Shown: in pieces, positions 11,401-18,109 of the stretch
Layout of the letters: each line of letters starts with the position of its first letter
Numbering within the stretch: the stretch's first letter is position 1
From: Apostichopus parvimensis
Taxonomy: Eukaryota > Echinodermata > Holothuroidea > Aspidochirotida > Stichopodidae
Assembly: GCA_000934455.1 (NCBI GenBank)
Contig: KN882967.1
Span: 133,415 to 161,147 of the forward strand
Reading direction: 5' to 3'
DNA length: 27,733 bases
The notes under the pieces: model-generated
What the model saw: the letters and a program-made list of their open reading frames with translations, nothing else
Told to the model about the DNA's origin: nothing
The model's database searches: none
Position numbers and translations under genes: made by a program

Positions 11401-14400
11401 TCGGAAGGGACATATTCCACCTAGAGAAATCGCAACTTGTGTGTGGTACGTTTTTTCCATTCTGTTCCTTAGTTCTGTGGTTACACTAAGGGTGCAATTT
11501 ATCAGGTACTTAACATCGTCATCAGTCTTGGTTTGGGTTCATCTGCAGCCATAATTCAGTCAAGTCTGGGAGCTTCTACAGACGCTTTTGGGGTTGCTCT
11601 TTATTGATTGCCTCTGTTGGTAATGTGTAACATGTCACTATATAACTGTGTAAGAGTGATTTTATGAGATCATTTATTATATTGTAGTTAGGTTAATGGA
11701 GGGGGGGAGGTGAGGGAAAGATGAGAATTAAGCCATCTCCTGGTGACATTCGAGACCGTGCAACATCTAAAAGAAGATGTGGCCTCCTCATTGATTTTAA
11801 TAGTCCCTTCTTTTTTGTGTCATTTTTATTCTCGTCATTAAGTCCAAATTAAACTCAACCCTTTTTTTTATTTGATGATTGCTGCAGAGGAGAGACCAAG
11901 TCCTTACATCATCCAGCAACCAGAGACCACCGTCGCTTTACGAGGGGACAACGTCTCACTGGTGTGCGTCGCAGCGACTACCAGCGACTCCGAATTCATG
12001 GTGGTGTGGAAGAAAGATAACAGGCCTCTCCGGGATGCCACACCGTTGAACGTGATAGGCCGTGGTCTGGGGAAGACCCTGGAATTTACATCGGTGCTCT
12101 CTCTGCCGAACGTTGATAACGACGACCAGGGGCGTTATCAGTGCGTGTTTACCAACGAGTTTGGCTCCGATTACACCAAGAAAGCTAAAGTAACAGTACA
12201 TGGTAAGTGTAATATCTAGACAGCCATCAGTTAAATGATATGTGCAACTGGTGAAGAACTCCGTTTTAAAGGCTGGTAACTAATTAAGTAAAATTTCCCC
12301 AGAAAGTTATTTCAAAGGGGGGGGGGGGGGAAGGAACACAGACTGAAACTTCAGTGGTTTCAGGATGCTAATGTTAGAGCATACTTACTGATGTTAATGC
12401 TTTTTCCAGGTTGTACTTTTAAGATGTTGGTTTGTGGACGCCCCCCCCCTCCCTCACCCTCCTCTCCCACTCTTCAACTCTCACTCTATTAAAGTTGTGT
12501 CTTTTATTTACTTTTCAGTGTTTCCCACATTTATCAAGACGCCATTGAACGTCCGGGAGAAAGTAGGGGATAACGCCAAACTGGAATGCTCGGCTAGTGG
12601 ACATCCTAATCCTGTGATAGCCTGGAGAAAGGATGGAGGTAGTGACTTCCCCGCTGCCCTGGATCGCCGGTTCCATGTCCTACCCCAGTCGGACAAGTTC
12701 TTCATCGTGGAGCTTCGACAGGAGGATATGGGCGTGTACAGTTGCAGCGCCACTAACGATGCGGGTACCATCATAGCTAATGCGACGCTGACGGTCCTTC
12801 AAGACCCTTACATGGTGCAGCCGTTAGAGGATCAGCAAGTCAGTGTGGGTCACGCGGCCATTTTTGAGTGCGAGGTGGACGGGAGTCCGCCCCCTACCAT
12901 CGAGTGGTTGAAGGACAATGAGGAGTTTGTTCCGTCAGACAGGCACAGACTACCCAACGGGGATGGCGGCCGTTTCTTGATCATTCTGGAGGTTCAGATG
13001 GAGGATGAAGGAGAATACACATGTAGAGCAAGCAATTCAGAAAATACAGTGGAGGAGACAGCTATTCTTACAGTAACAACAGGTCAGTTCAATGTTTTAA
13101 CCATGGGTTTATTACCACGGGCTGAAGTTTCCATCCAGCCAGCTCCCCCCCTCCATCAACATCTCCCCCTCCCCCAATATCTCTCCCTCTCCCCCAACAT
13201 CTCTGCCTCAATCCTGATCAGAAAAAAAGAAAATATCATGAAGAAAAGAAGAAGGTTGAAAATAAAATTGAAAACATGTGTTGCTATGTTATATACGCTT
13301 CCACTAAGCCCCACTGCTTTTATTAGTCATCACCAAAGAAGTAATGGCAAAATGACAAAAGCAACTTCCAACATGGAGTAATGTGTCATCCAAAAATCCA
13401 TTCTCGTAAGTGATATCTGTGGTGAAGGGTTCAGTGGAGCTAGCTGGTGGTGCACAGGATGGCACAACTGTTCTCTTCTCCCATGGACACATCATCTGTT
13501 AATTCAACCACAAGATGAAAGGAGACAGCCTTACTCAACCAACACTTGCTGAATAATGCATGTTGGGATGTCATACATAAAGCAGAGTGTATGTAGAGAT
13601 GTTTTGTGAGTGCAACTATTTTGACTTGTCGTTTTATAAGTACAAGACTCTAACCGGTCGCCGTTGCTCTTCCCTCTACAGAAGGAGCGTTACTTCTCTC
13701 GGTGACCACAACGACAGGCATCATCATCATTGCTGTGGTTTGCTGCATAGTTGGGACTTCCACCATATGGGTCATTGTGATCTACCAGACACGAAAACTC
13801 CGCAGACGCTACGCGCCGCCTTCCTCGGGCGAAAACTCCCTCCCGGCTGAAATACCGAGCACCTCCCTGAACGGCTCGTCTGAAGGCACCATTCACCAGG
13901 AGACTAGTAGTGGTGTCTCTAGTGAAGGTAATTTAACACATGATCTATTTGATCTCACTCTGTTTATGTGTGGATACTGTGGATGTTATTTGTATAAGTC
14001 CTGTGGGTGGTCTGCTAAAACTACTAAATATGTTTCTACAAGCCTTTTTCTTCCTCTAGGGTTTCCCTCAGATTTTTCGACAGAAATCAGGGATAATAAA
14101 ATTTCGATATGAGAAAAATGTTTCAGTGTAGAAGAACGTTTCTATGGAGGCATTTCCCCCCCCCCCCCTTTTTGCAGCATATTTGGACGCATGCTGATTG
14201 CCTAGATAACAAAGAGTTGTAATCATATCAGGATACGAGACGAGCATTAACTGATAACATTCAGAAAATTATCCCTGCCTGGTAAAACTGTCCCCCCACC
14301 CCCCCCTCCTCCTCTTCTGAGAAACAGTGAAATAATGGAAGGTACAGAGGACTGACTAGCAGTGTTTCTCTTTTATACTCCTAACAGCTACTGACAAGTA

Positions 14401-17400
14401 CCAACAGGAGAACAGTGATTGTGACTCCATGGAAGATATCACCAGAGGAGACCATCTAGCCTTTACACATAACGGCCGCACCGCTGCCATCTTTCCCAGT
14501 GAAATGGGCATCGAAGATCCACCAGAATACAATATCTGCAGCCAGAGAATACCAGGTGAGTAAAAACCAGTCAATTAAAGTTACTAGAAGTGTATACCTT
14601 CTCTTCCTTTCTGTGGGACCAGTCGGTAGCTGGTTAAGCGAACATTCTCTGTTGTTAGATGCAAGATACTTTATTGGTCATGGAAGCAAGCGGAGAGATG
14701 AAAGGTTCGAACGCTTTCGGGGCCTGTCGATGACTTTTTAATTTGCGTTGGACAAGTCAGTATCGGTTTACGCGAAATCTACGAAATTGAGGAACGGGAG
14801 TCTCATTACGTTTTTTACTGACTATGGTTGGTTGATATGTGACTCTCCAAGTTGCTATGTCTAGGTCACGATGTTTCGTCAGCTTGTGTGAAGAGTTGGA
14901 AAGAGGATATTCTTTTGAACAACCCTTAACATTGCGTTATTAATCAAATCTGTCAGGTTGGGAAGGTGAGAAATTGAGTACAACAATTTTTAGCAGCAGT
15001 GGCGCTGGCTGCTTACATTCCCAAACTTTCCTAGCTCGAGTCATGAATGAAATTTTTTTCTTTACGTGATAACCAGGGACAGGCTACCATCGGTTATAAA
15101 GATTAGCAGTCCGTAGAGGTAGCAGCAGTTTTAAAGTCGGAAAAAGCAAATTAGGTGACATGATCACGGTCAGAAATGGGATCCTGACTCTTGTTTGATG
15201 TTTGTTGATACAACTGGTAGGCAGTTCCTCTACCAGTGAAGGCATTGTTTACAATAGATGATTTATGGCAGGTTTGGCTGGGATCATTACCGAACGAATG
15301 TTAGACAGCGGCCATTGTTTAGTTGGTTGCCTGAGGTAGCATGTTAATGTACCGTTTGTTATTGTTATTGGCACATCACTCACTGGGACTCTGGATGTTA
15401 GTGTCTCATGACGGTTACGCTTGATCTTCATGTTAAATAATGCAAGCGATATCTATCATTCTATAATTAGCCTTCTTCCGAGACAGAAGTGATTTTTGGA
15501 TTTATCGTTCTCATTCCTCTCATTCTCTTTCTCCTTCCCATCTCTTCTCCTGAAGAATGCATGGGAGACACGCAGTACCACCAGCTCCCGCACACAGTGG
15601 AGATTCACAAGGGTCCCATGTTTTCCTCCGAATATTCCCAAAACACGACTATTGGAGCCGGGGAGGACCAGCCTTTCTTGGAGATCAACGAGTTAGCCAG
15701 GCGTCGCCATCTCTCCGATCAGGACGACATTCCCATGAACATCATGCAGCAGGTGGTGAGGACCGGCCCATCAGAGGCTGAACTTACACCACACCTGGAA
15801 GAACATCCCAGGCTGGATCAGATGAGCGTATCCTCGGCTAATACCTACCCGGCGATGCCCCGGTATAACAGGCCCTGGAGAGGTGAGATCATTAAAATAT
15901 AAGTTTACTCTGATGACCATAACCACAGGATTCAAAGTGGTGGGAGGGGAGGGGGGTAATTTATTTAAAGGGTATTGCCTGATTGAGAATAAAAAGGCAC
16001 TATGAAACTTGGCTTGGCATCAGGGGGTGGGGGGGGGGGTTGTTATGGGGTATGTACTTAACCTCTTAATATGATATTGATGGAAGGAGGTTAGTAAGAG
16101 ATGTGGTGGGGGGGAGGGGGAGTGATTAAAGGGAAGCATTGGGAAGGGGAGGTGCCTCCCCTGTGACACTGGGTGGTAACACTTAGTTCCCTTTGAACCT
16201 GTGTTAACCGATCCGTGGGTAATGAAATCAGTCACAGGCAACTTTTTTGACAGCCAGGGTCTGTTTCAAGTCAAATTGTGTCTTCCCAATCTATAATTAG
16301 TTTATTCAACGGGAAAGAATTTCACGGATGCCCTCGGACGAAAGGTTTGAAAAAAAAACTGGTATCCTTACAAATGCTAAACTAAACTTCCCGGTGGCAT
16401 TTAATAAATAAGATGGGGGTACTGAAAGAGTTGTCAGGGACTAGCAGAAAGAGACATGTTATTTAGTTTGTATCCGTGGCAGTGGTGAGGTAGAAGATGG
16501 GCTGTATTTATTAGCAAAAGGAGAAATGACAAGAGAGAAAGAAACGAGGTCAGAACGAAACAGGGTCAGGTACTACGGATCGTAAGCAGTGGGTCTGGCC
16601 TCTGTCATGTAATATCTGTAGTGTACATTTATGGTATAGAATGCTTGGATCTCTGTGTAATGTTCACAGTCACTAAGGCCACCCTTCATGCTCTGAGCAT
16701 CTCTTTAAACTTTCAAAATGATTTTGAAAATTGAGTATCTCTCAAATTTCCTCTTAGCCCTCAATTTTGGTGTCGGGTCTCATTTCCCAAAAATGTCTTT
16801 TAACTAACTTTAACGTTAGCTAATGAAACTCAGTGCAAACTACACTGGGACATAGTTGTTGTTGTGTTATATTTTTATGGATTTTTATGTCTGTTTTTGA
16901 ACTTAACCATCCGTTTTTGGTTTTATTTGGCTTTAATGACTCCAAATGTTACCCTTAACATCCCAACCAGATCAAGTATGACCTTTACGTAAATATGTTG
17001 ATGAAGGTTAACTCAATTCGGTATCGCATCCCTGTAAGCACAGATGTATAGCATTAAATTATTTTGCATTATGTTCTAGCAATGAGGTGGAGCTCTTCCC
17101 CTTCCCCAAGTAACCAATCCAAATCATGTTCCAGAAAGATGATCTCACATTTCTCTTATTTTTCCCGATAGATTTTGCTTCCGATGAAGACGGTTCTTCG
17201 CCGAACCACCCGAGCTCAACTCATTATCCGTGTGTACACGAACATTCTCTCAAAGGAAGAGACTCTTTAAAGCCACCTCCTCACAAACATAGAACTCGTA
17301 GACTCGGGGCTGCCGACAAGCCCATTCGTGTGGACAAGTTGCAATCTAAAAAATGCCCATCTCATAGAAAAATGGATGCGGGCAGAAGGATAGGTGGCGG

Positions 17401-17536
17401 AACGACGAGATGCGGAGTACCGCAGTCATCACTGAGTACCTCCCAGTTACCACCGGTCAGTCCCAGCACCAGCTTGGATGTGCCGGCCTTCCCATACCAC
17501 TCACTTCAAAGGTTATCCACCACTACAGAGGTCTAA
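2286..17536 (+). CDS. LRIG: LRIG receptor-like protein, 12 exons, 5' end missing
   Basis: Join: 2286-2423, 2911-3048, 4514-4945, 7628-7780, 10618-10689, 11282-11445, 11888-12202, 12519-13082, 13682-13927, 14388-14555, 15556-15882, 17172-17536. The exons total 3082 nt and form one open frame of 1026 residues ending in TAA. LRRs occupy about residues 1-311, the LRR C-cap 312-365, Ig1 about 370-465, Ig2 about 473-564, Ig3 about 567-655, the membrane helix about 671-693 and the cytoplasmic tail 694-1026. Family signatures are ISWQIEDMTGAF in the 11th visible repeat, GHPNP and SDFPAA in Ig2, and the helix end IYQTRK; these single out LRIG from other LRR-Ig proteins. Known LRIGs are about 1060-1120 residues, so the signal peptide, LRR N-cap and about two repeats are absent, upstream of the window. 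LRIG1-3 are known to modulate growth-factor receptors and BMP signalling at the plasma membrane. Which vertebrate paralogue it is closest to cannot be decided by eye; invertebrates often have one copy. Confidence 0.95.
2424..2910 (+). other. LRIG intron with hairpin cluster
   Basis: Phase 2 intron, donor GTAAGTA, acceptor TTTCAG. It has a G-rich stretch at about 2519-2550 and, at 2739-2865, several perfect inverted repeats described separately. Confidence 0.85.
2739..2865. repeat. cluster of inverted repeats (hairpins)
   Basis: Three local inverted repeats are visible. GTCGAAG 2739-2745 pairs with CTTCGAC 2757-2763. The 15-nt palindrome ACATCATTATGATGT occupies 2762-2776. TCGAAAAC 2827-2834 pairs with GTTTTCGA 2858-2865 and encloses ACGAT 2837-2841 pairing with ATCGT 2851-2855. 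The last forms an 8 bp stem, a 2x2 internal loop, a 5 bp stem and a 9 nt loop. In addition GTCAGTTT at 2729-2736 is complementary to AAACTGAC at about 2831-2838. It lies just upstream of the next LRIG acceptor. It could be a decayed inverted-repeat element or RNA structure. Confidence 0.6.
2911..3048 (+). CDS. LRIG: LRIG exon b: two leucine-rich repeats
   Basis: 138 nt, phase 2 at both ends, acceptor ATAATTTCAG, donor GTAAGTAC. It encodes a 24-residue repeat starting LNLENNRLSRIP, then a shorter 22-residue repeat LKLARNNINSLNTFPSLPHL. The shorter second repeat with a Phe-Pro-Leu-Pro core matches the short repeat at this position in vertebrate LRIGs (remembered LRIG1: a KLPRL core). Confidence 0.93.
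3049..4513 (+). other. LRIG intron
   Basis: Phase 2 intron of 1465 bp, donor GTAAGTA, acceptor CACAG. It holds C-runs near 3370-3385 and 3460-3470, a TTTAG-like short repeat near 3398-3413, a T-rich tract near 3820-3840 and a G-rich minisatellite at 4304-4367. No second gene is seen on either strand. Confidence 0.85.
4304..4367 (+). repeat. 16-bp G-rich minisatellite, four copies
   Basis: Four head-to-tail copies of a 16 bp unit close to GGGGCTGGGTGGGAGA (4304-4319, 4320-4335, 4336-4351, 4352-4367) differ by one or two bases. Each copy has several GGG runs on the transcribed-sense strand, so the intron RNA could form G-quadruplexes. Confidence 0.85.
4514..4945 (+). CDS. LRIG: LRIG exon c: six leucine-rich repeats
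   Basis: 432 nt (exactly 6 x 72), phase 2 at both ends, acceptor CATCACAG, donor GTAAGTA. It encodes six consecutive 24-residue repeats whose starts read LDLDHNNL, LSIRHNQV, LDLSWNTI, LILSHNHI, MNLSSNRL and LYLDNNRL. Conserved LRIG stretches include LTFQ in the first repeat, LDGAFYGL in the second and DGW in the fourth, where vertebrate LRIG1 has KGW as I recall it. This large exon equals six single-repeat units, so introns present between some repeats in other LRR genes are absent here. Confidence 0.97.
4946..7627 (+). other. LRIG intron, 2.7 kb
   Basis: Phase 2 intron, donor GTAAGTA, acceptor TTTTGCAG. It begins with a polypyrimidine tandem duplication (about 5031-5140). T-rich tracts follow near 5331-5380, with a short hairpin ATCTCC...GGAGAT near 5889-5909. 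The rest is AT-rich single-copy-looking sequence. Small open frames here show no splice context or recognisable domain. Confidence 0.8.
5031..5140 (+). repeat. 63-bp pyrimidine tandem duplication
   Basis: A block containing CTATTTTACCCCTTCTTCTG followed by C-runs occurs at 5038 and again at 5101, a period of 63 bp. The copies are essentially identical over about 45 bases. The sense strand is almost all pyrimidine for more than 100 bases, a form that can adopt triplex structures and is slippage-prone. Confidence 0.8.
7628..7780 (+). CDS. LRIG: LRIG exon d: signature ISWxIED repeat
   Basis: 153 nt, phase 2 at both ends, acceptor TTTTTGCAG, donor GTAAGTA. It encodes a 27-residue repeat LVLRDNMISWQIEDMTGAF... 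and a normal repeat LDMANNNLRNLPVGALSGL. The three-residue expansion with ISWxIEDMxGAF is the most characteristic LRR of the LRIG family (remembered human LRIG1 has IEDTSGAFSGL at this place), so it is the best evidence for the gene's identity. Confidence 0.97.
7781..10617 (+). other. LRIG intron, 2.8 kb
   Basis: Phase 2 intron, donor GTAAGTA, acceptor TTCCTCAG. It holds a CT repeat at about 7797-7817, a purine-rich tract at 8598-8650, a run of 20 A at 9560-9579, and G-rich sequence near 10166-10187. The block 8930-9340 is noticeably more complex and GC-richer than its surroundings; see findings. I see no separate gene. Confidence 0.8.
9560..9579. repeat. A20 homopolymer
   Basis: An uninterrupted run of 20 A. 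It might be the tail of an old retroposed copy, but I could not recognise a SINE or LINE body on its left. Confidence 0.9.
10618..10689 (+). CDS. LRIG: LRIG exon e: last leucine-rich repeat
   Basis: 72 nt, exactly one 24-residue repeat, phase 2 at both ends, acceptor TTCCTCAG, donor GTAAGTC. It encodes DIRDNDIVSIHENPFDD... and leads straight into the LRR C-cap. Too small for an ORF scan, it was found by following the reading frame and the repeated CT|GTAAGT donor pattern. Confidence 0.93.
10690..11281 (+). other. LRIG intron
   Basis: Phase 2 intron of 592 bp, donor GTAAGTC, acceptor CCATTAG after a long C/T-rich tract (11235-11280). No other feature is seen. Confidence 0.85.
11282..11445 (+). 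CDS. LRIG: LRIG exon f: LRR C-terminal cap
   Basis: 164 nt, entered in phase 2 and left in phase 1. It encodes LNTTSMYCDCQVAWFADWV and then ASCSHPESLLGRDIF ending in VC. The four cysteines (CDC, ASC, LVC) with CDCQxxWxxxW are the classical LRRCT layout. HPESL and the IF before the last cysteine agree with vertebrate LRIGs. This exon switches the gene from phase 2 introns (LRR part) to phase 1 introns (Ig part and tail). The donor is GTACGT. Confidence 0.96.
11446..11887 (+). other. LRIG intron
   Basis: Phase 1 intron of 442 bp, donor GTACGT, acceptor GCTGCAG. It has a short G/A-rich tract at 11697-11722 and a T-rich tract near 11860. Nothing else is evident. Confidence 0.85.
11888..12202 (+). 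CDS. LRIG: LRIG exon g: first Ig domain
   Basis: 315 nt, phase 1 at both ends, acceptor GCAG, donor GTAAGT. It encodes one complete I-set-type Ig domain: IIQQPETTVAL at the start, cysteine in LVCVAA (about residue 392), tryptophan in VVWKKDN (406), and the DxGRYQC cysteine (451), ending KAKVTVH. Q-PETT, WKKDN, EGRYQC-like and FGS are shared with vertebrate LRIG Ig1. Confidence 0.96.
12203..12518 (+). other. LRIG intron with G14 run
   Basis: Phase 1 intron of 316 bp, donor GTAAGT, acceptor ACTTTTCAG. It contains a run of about 14 G near 12317-12330 and a C-run near 12441-12450. Confidence 0.85.
12519..13082 (+). CDS. LRIG: LRIG exon h: second and third Ig domains
   Basis: 564 nt, phase 1 at both ends, acceptor TTTTCAG, donor GTCAGT. 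Two Ig domains are encoded without an intron between them. Ig2: cysteines at about residues 494 and 546, tryptophan 506, with GHPNPVIAWRKDGG and SDFPAA, strongly LRIG-like. Ig3: cysteines 588 and 639, tryptophan 600, with QPLEDQQVSVG and SPPPTIEWLK. The segment TPLNV and the linker ATLTVL also match the family. Ig domains of LRIGs form the membrane-proximal part of the ectodomain. Confidence 0.97.
13083..13681 (+). other. LRIG intron
   Basis: Phase 1 intron of 599 bp, donor GTCAGT, acceptor CTCTACAG. The left part (13143-13205) is a C/T-rich tract with repeated CCCCAAxATCTC-like units. The frame of the preceding exon stays open until 13381, but splicing at 13082/13682 is required to keep the LRIG frame. 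Confidence 0.85.
13682..13927 (+). CDS. LRIG: LRIG exon i: transmembrane helix and start of tail
   Basis: 246 nt, phase 1 at both ends, acceptor CTACAG, donor GTAATT. It encodes a single membrane helix at about residues 671-693 (GIIIIAVVCC...WVIVIY) followed by QTRKLRRRY, a basic stop-transfer sequence that places the C-terminus in the cytoplasm. IAVV and IYQTRK are conserved in vertebrate LRIGs. The remainder is Ser/Pro-rich juxtamembrane sequence. Confidence 0.96.
13928..14387 (+). other. LRIG intron
   Basis: Phase 1 intron of 460 bp, donor GTAATT, acceptor CCTAACAG. It has C-runs at about 14155-14169 and 14291-14310. Nothing else is evident. Confidence 0.85.
14388..14555 (+). CDS. LRIG: LRIG exon j: cytoplasmic tail with PPEY
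   Basis: 168 nt, phase 1 at both ends, acceptor CTAACAG, donor GTGAGT. It encodes 55 full codons of acidic and polar tail (DKYQQENSDCDSMEDI ... EDPPEYN). PPEY at residues 785-788 (14519-14530) fits the PPxY consensus bound by WW domains of NEDD4-type ubiquitin ligases. That it is functional is inference. The tail is poorly conserved across LRIGs, so identity here rests on frame and splice continuity. Confidence 0.88.
14556..15555 (+). other. LRIG intron, complex sequence
   Basis: Phase 1 intron of 1000 bp, donor GTGAGT, acceptor TCTCCTGAAG behind a long pyrimidine tract (15507-15550). It is fairly complex, with few homopolymers. A GGTTCGAACGC near 14704 resembles a tRNA B box but has no proper A box; see rejected items. 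No exon is seen. Confidence 0.75.
15556..15882 (+). CDS. LRIG: LRIG exon k: cytoplasmic tail
   Basis: 327 nt, phase 1 at both ends; the acceptor CTCCTGAAG is preceded by a strong pyrimidine tract and the donor is GTGAGA. It encodes 108 full codons of tail, mostly polar, with YHQL (residues 804-807), which fits the YxxPhi sorting consensus, and GAGEDQPFLEINELARRRH. The start is fixed by the phase 1 frame; an upstream open stretch from 15489 is the intron's pyrimidine tract read as protein. Confidence 0.88.
15883..17171 (+). other. LRIG last intron, 1.3 kb
   Basis: Phase 1 intron, donor GTGAGA, acceptor TTTCCCGATAG. A G-rich stretch runs from about 16021 to 16160 with runs of up to ten G. The rest is AT-rich. 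I see no exon on either strand. Confidence 0.8.
17172..17536 (+). CDS. LRIG: LRIG terminal exon l, stop and PDZ-like C-terminus
   Basis: 365 nt of coding sequence to TAA at 17534-17536, acceptor CCCGATAG. It encodes the last 120 residues, rich in Lys, Arg, His, Ser and Pro (for example HKHRTRRLG and HRKMDAGRR). It ends in STTTEV, and TEV fits the class I PDZ-ligand consensus (S/T-x-hydrophobic). The exon continues into the 3' untranslated region. Confidence 0.9.
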
Positions 17537-18103
17537 AAAACTGCAGTAAAAGTCGTTTTTTTTTTACGTGCCAACTACCACCGAAATTTTTACGTTCATC
17601 TAAGTTTATGCAAAATAAGAAGAAAGAAGAGAAAAAATAGAGTTAAAGAAGAAAAACGAAGAAGAGAATAAGAAGCAAGAGAGCAATTGGGGTTTTATAT
17701 TTTTCTATTTTTGAAGGAGCCCGCTGCCTGTATATGTCAATGTGCCAACGTTTATTTCATTATTTTTTGGGGGAGAGACTTGTGTGTTCAACGCAGATAT
17801 GAACTGAAGGAGCCTGGAAGCTTTTGCAATTACTATTACCATGATTAGGTTTTTTTTATTTTATCGTTTCAACTTTTGTCTTGACATTATAAAGTGTAAC
17901 TATATACGAGTCGAATCGGCCGAGTTGCAAAGATGTGGGGTAAGCTGTTTACAAGTTTTATGTCGATGGAAAGCTTTCTTAAAATTCCCCTCCATATTTT
18001 TTTATTGTATTATTTTTTATTATGTATCGTGGAGAAGACTTGCTTGGTTTTTAAATTGAACGGTATATATTGATCCTCAAGACACACCGTATAATAACCA
18101 AAA

Positions 18104-18109
18104 AATAAA
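18104..18109 (+). terminator. proximal poly(A) signal
   Basis: AATAAA about 570 bases after the LRIG stop codon, followed by GTGGGTT and T/G-containing sequence. It would give a short 3' untranslated region. Confidence 0.5.

Noticed and set aside
14630..14715. Possible second tRNA-derived SINE (GGTTCGAACGC like a B box)
   Set aside because: No credible A box at the right distance, no tRNA-like stems and no tail could be found.
15489..15555. Upstream extension of LRIG exon k in its open frame
   Set aside because: This is the pyrimidine tract of the acceptor; joining in phase 1 needs the exon to start at 15556.
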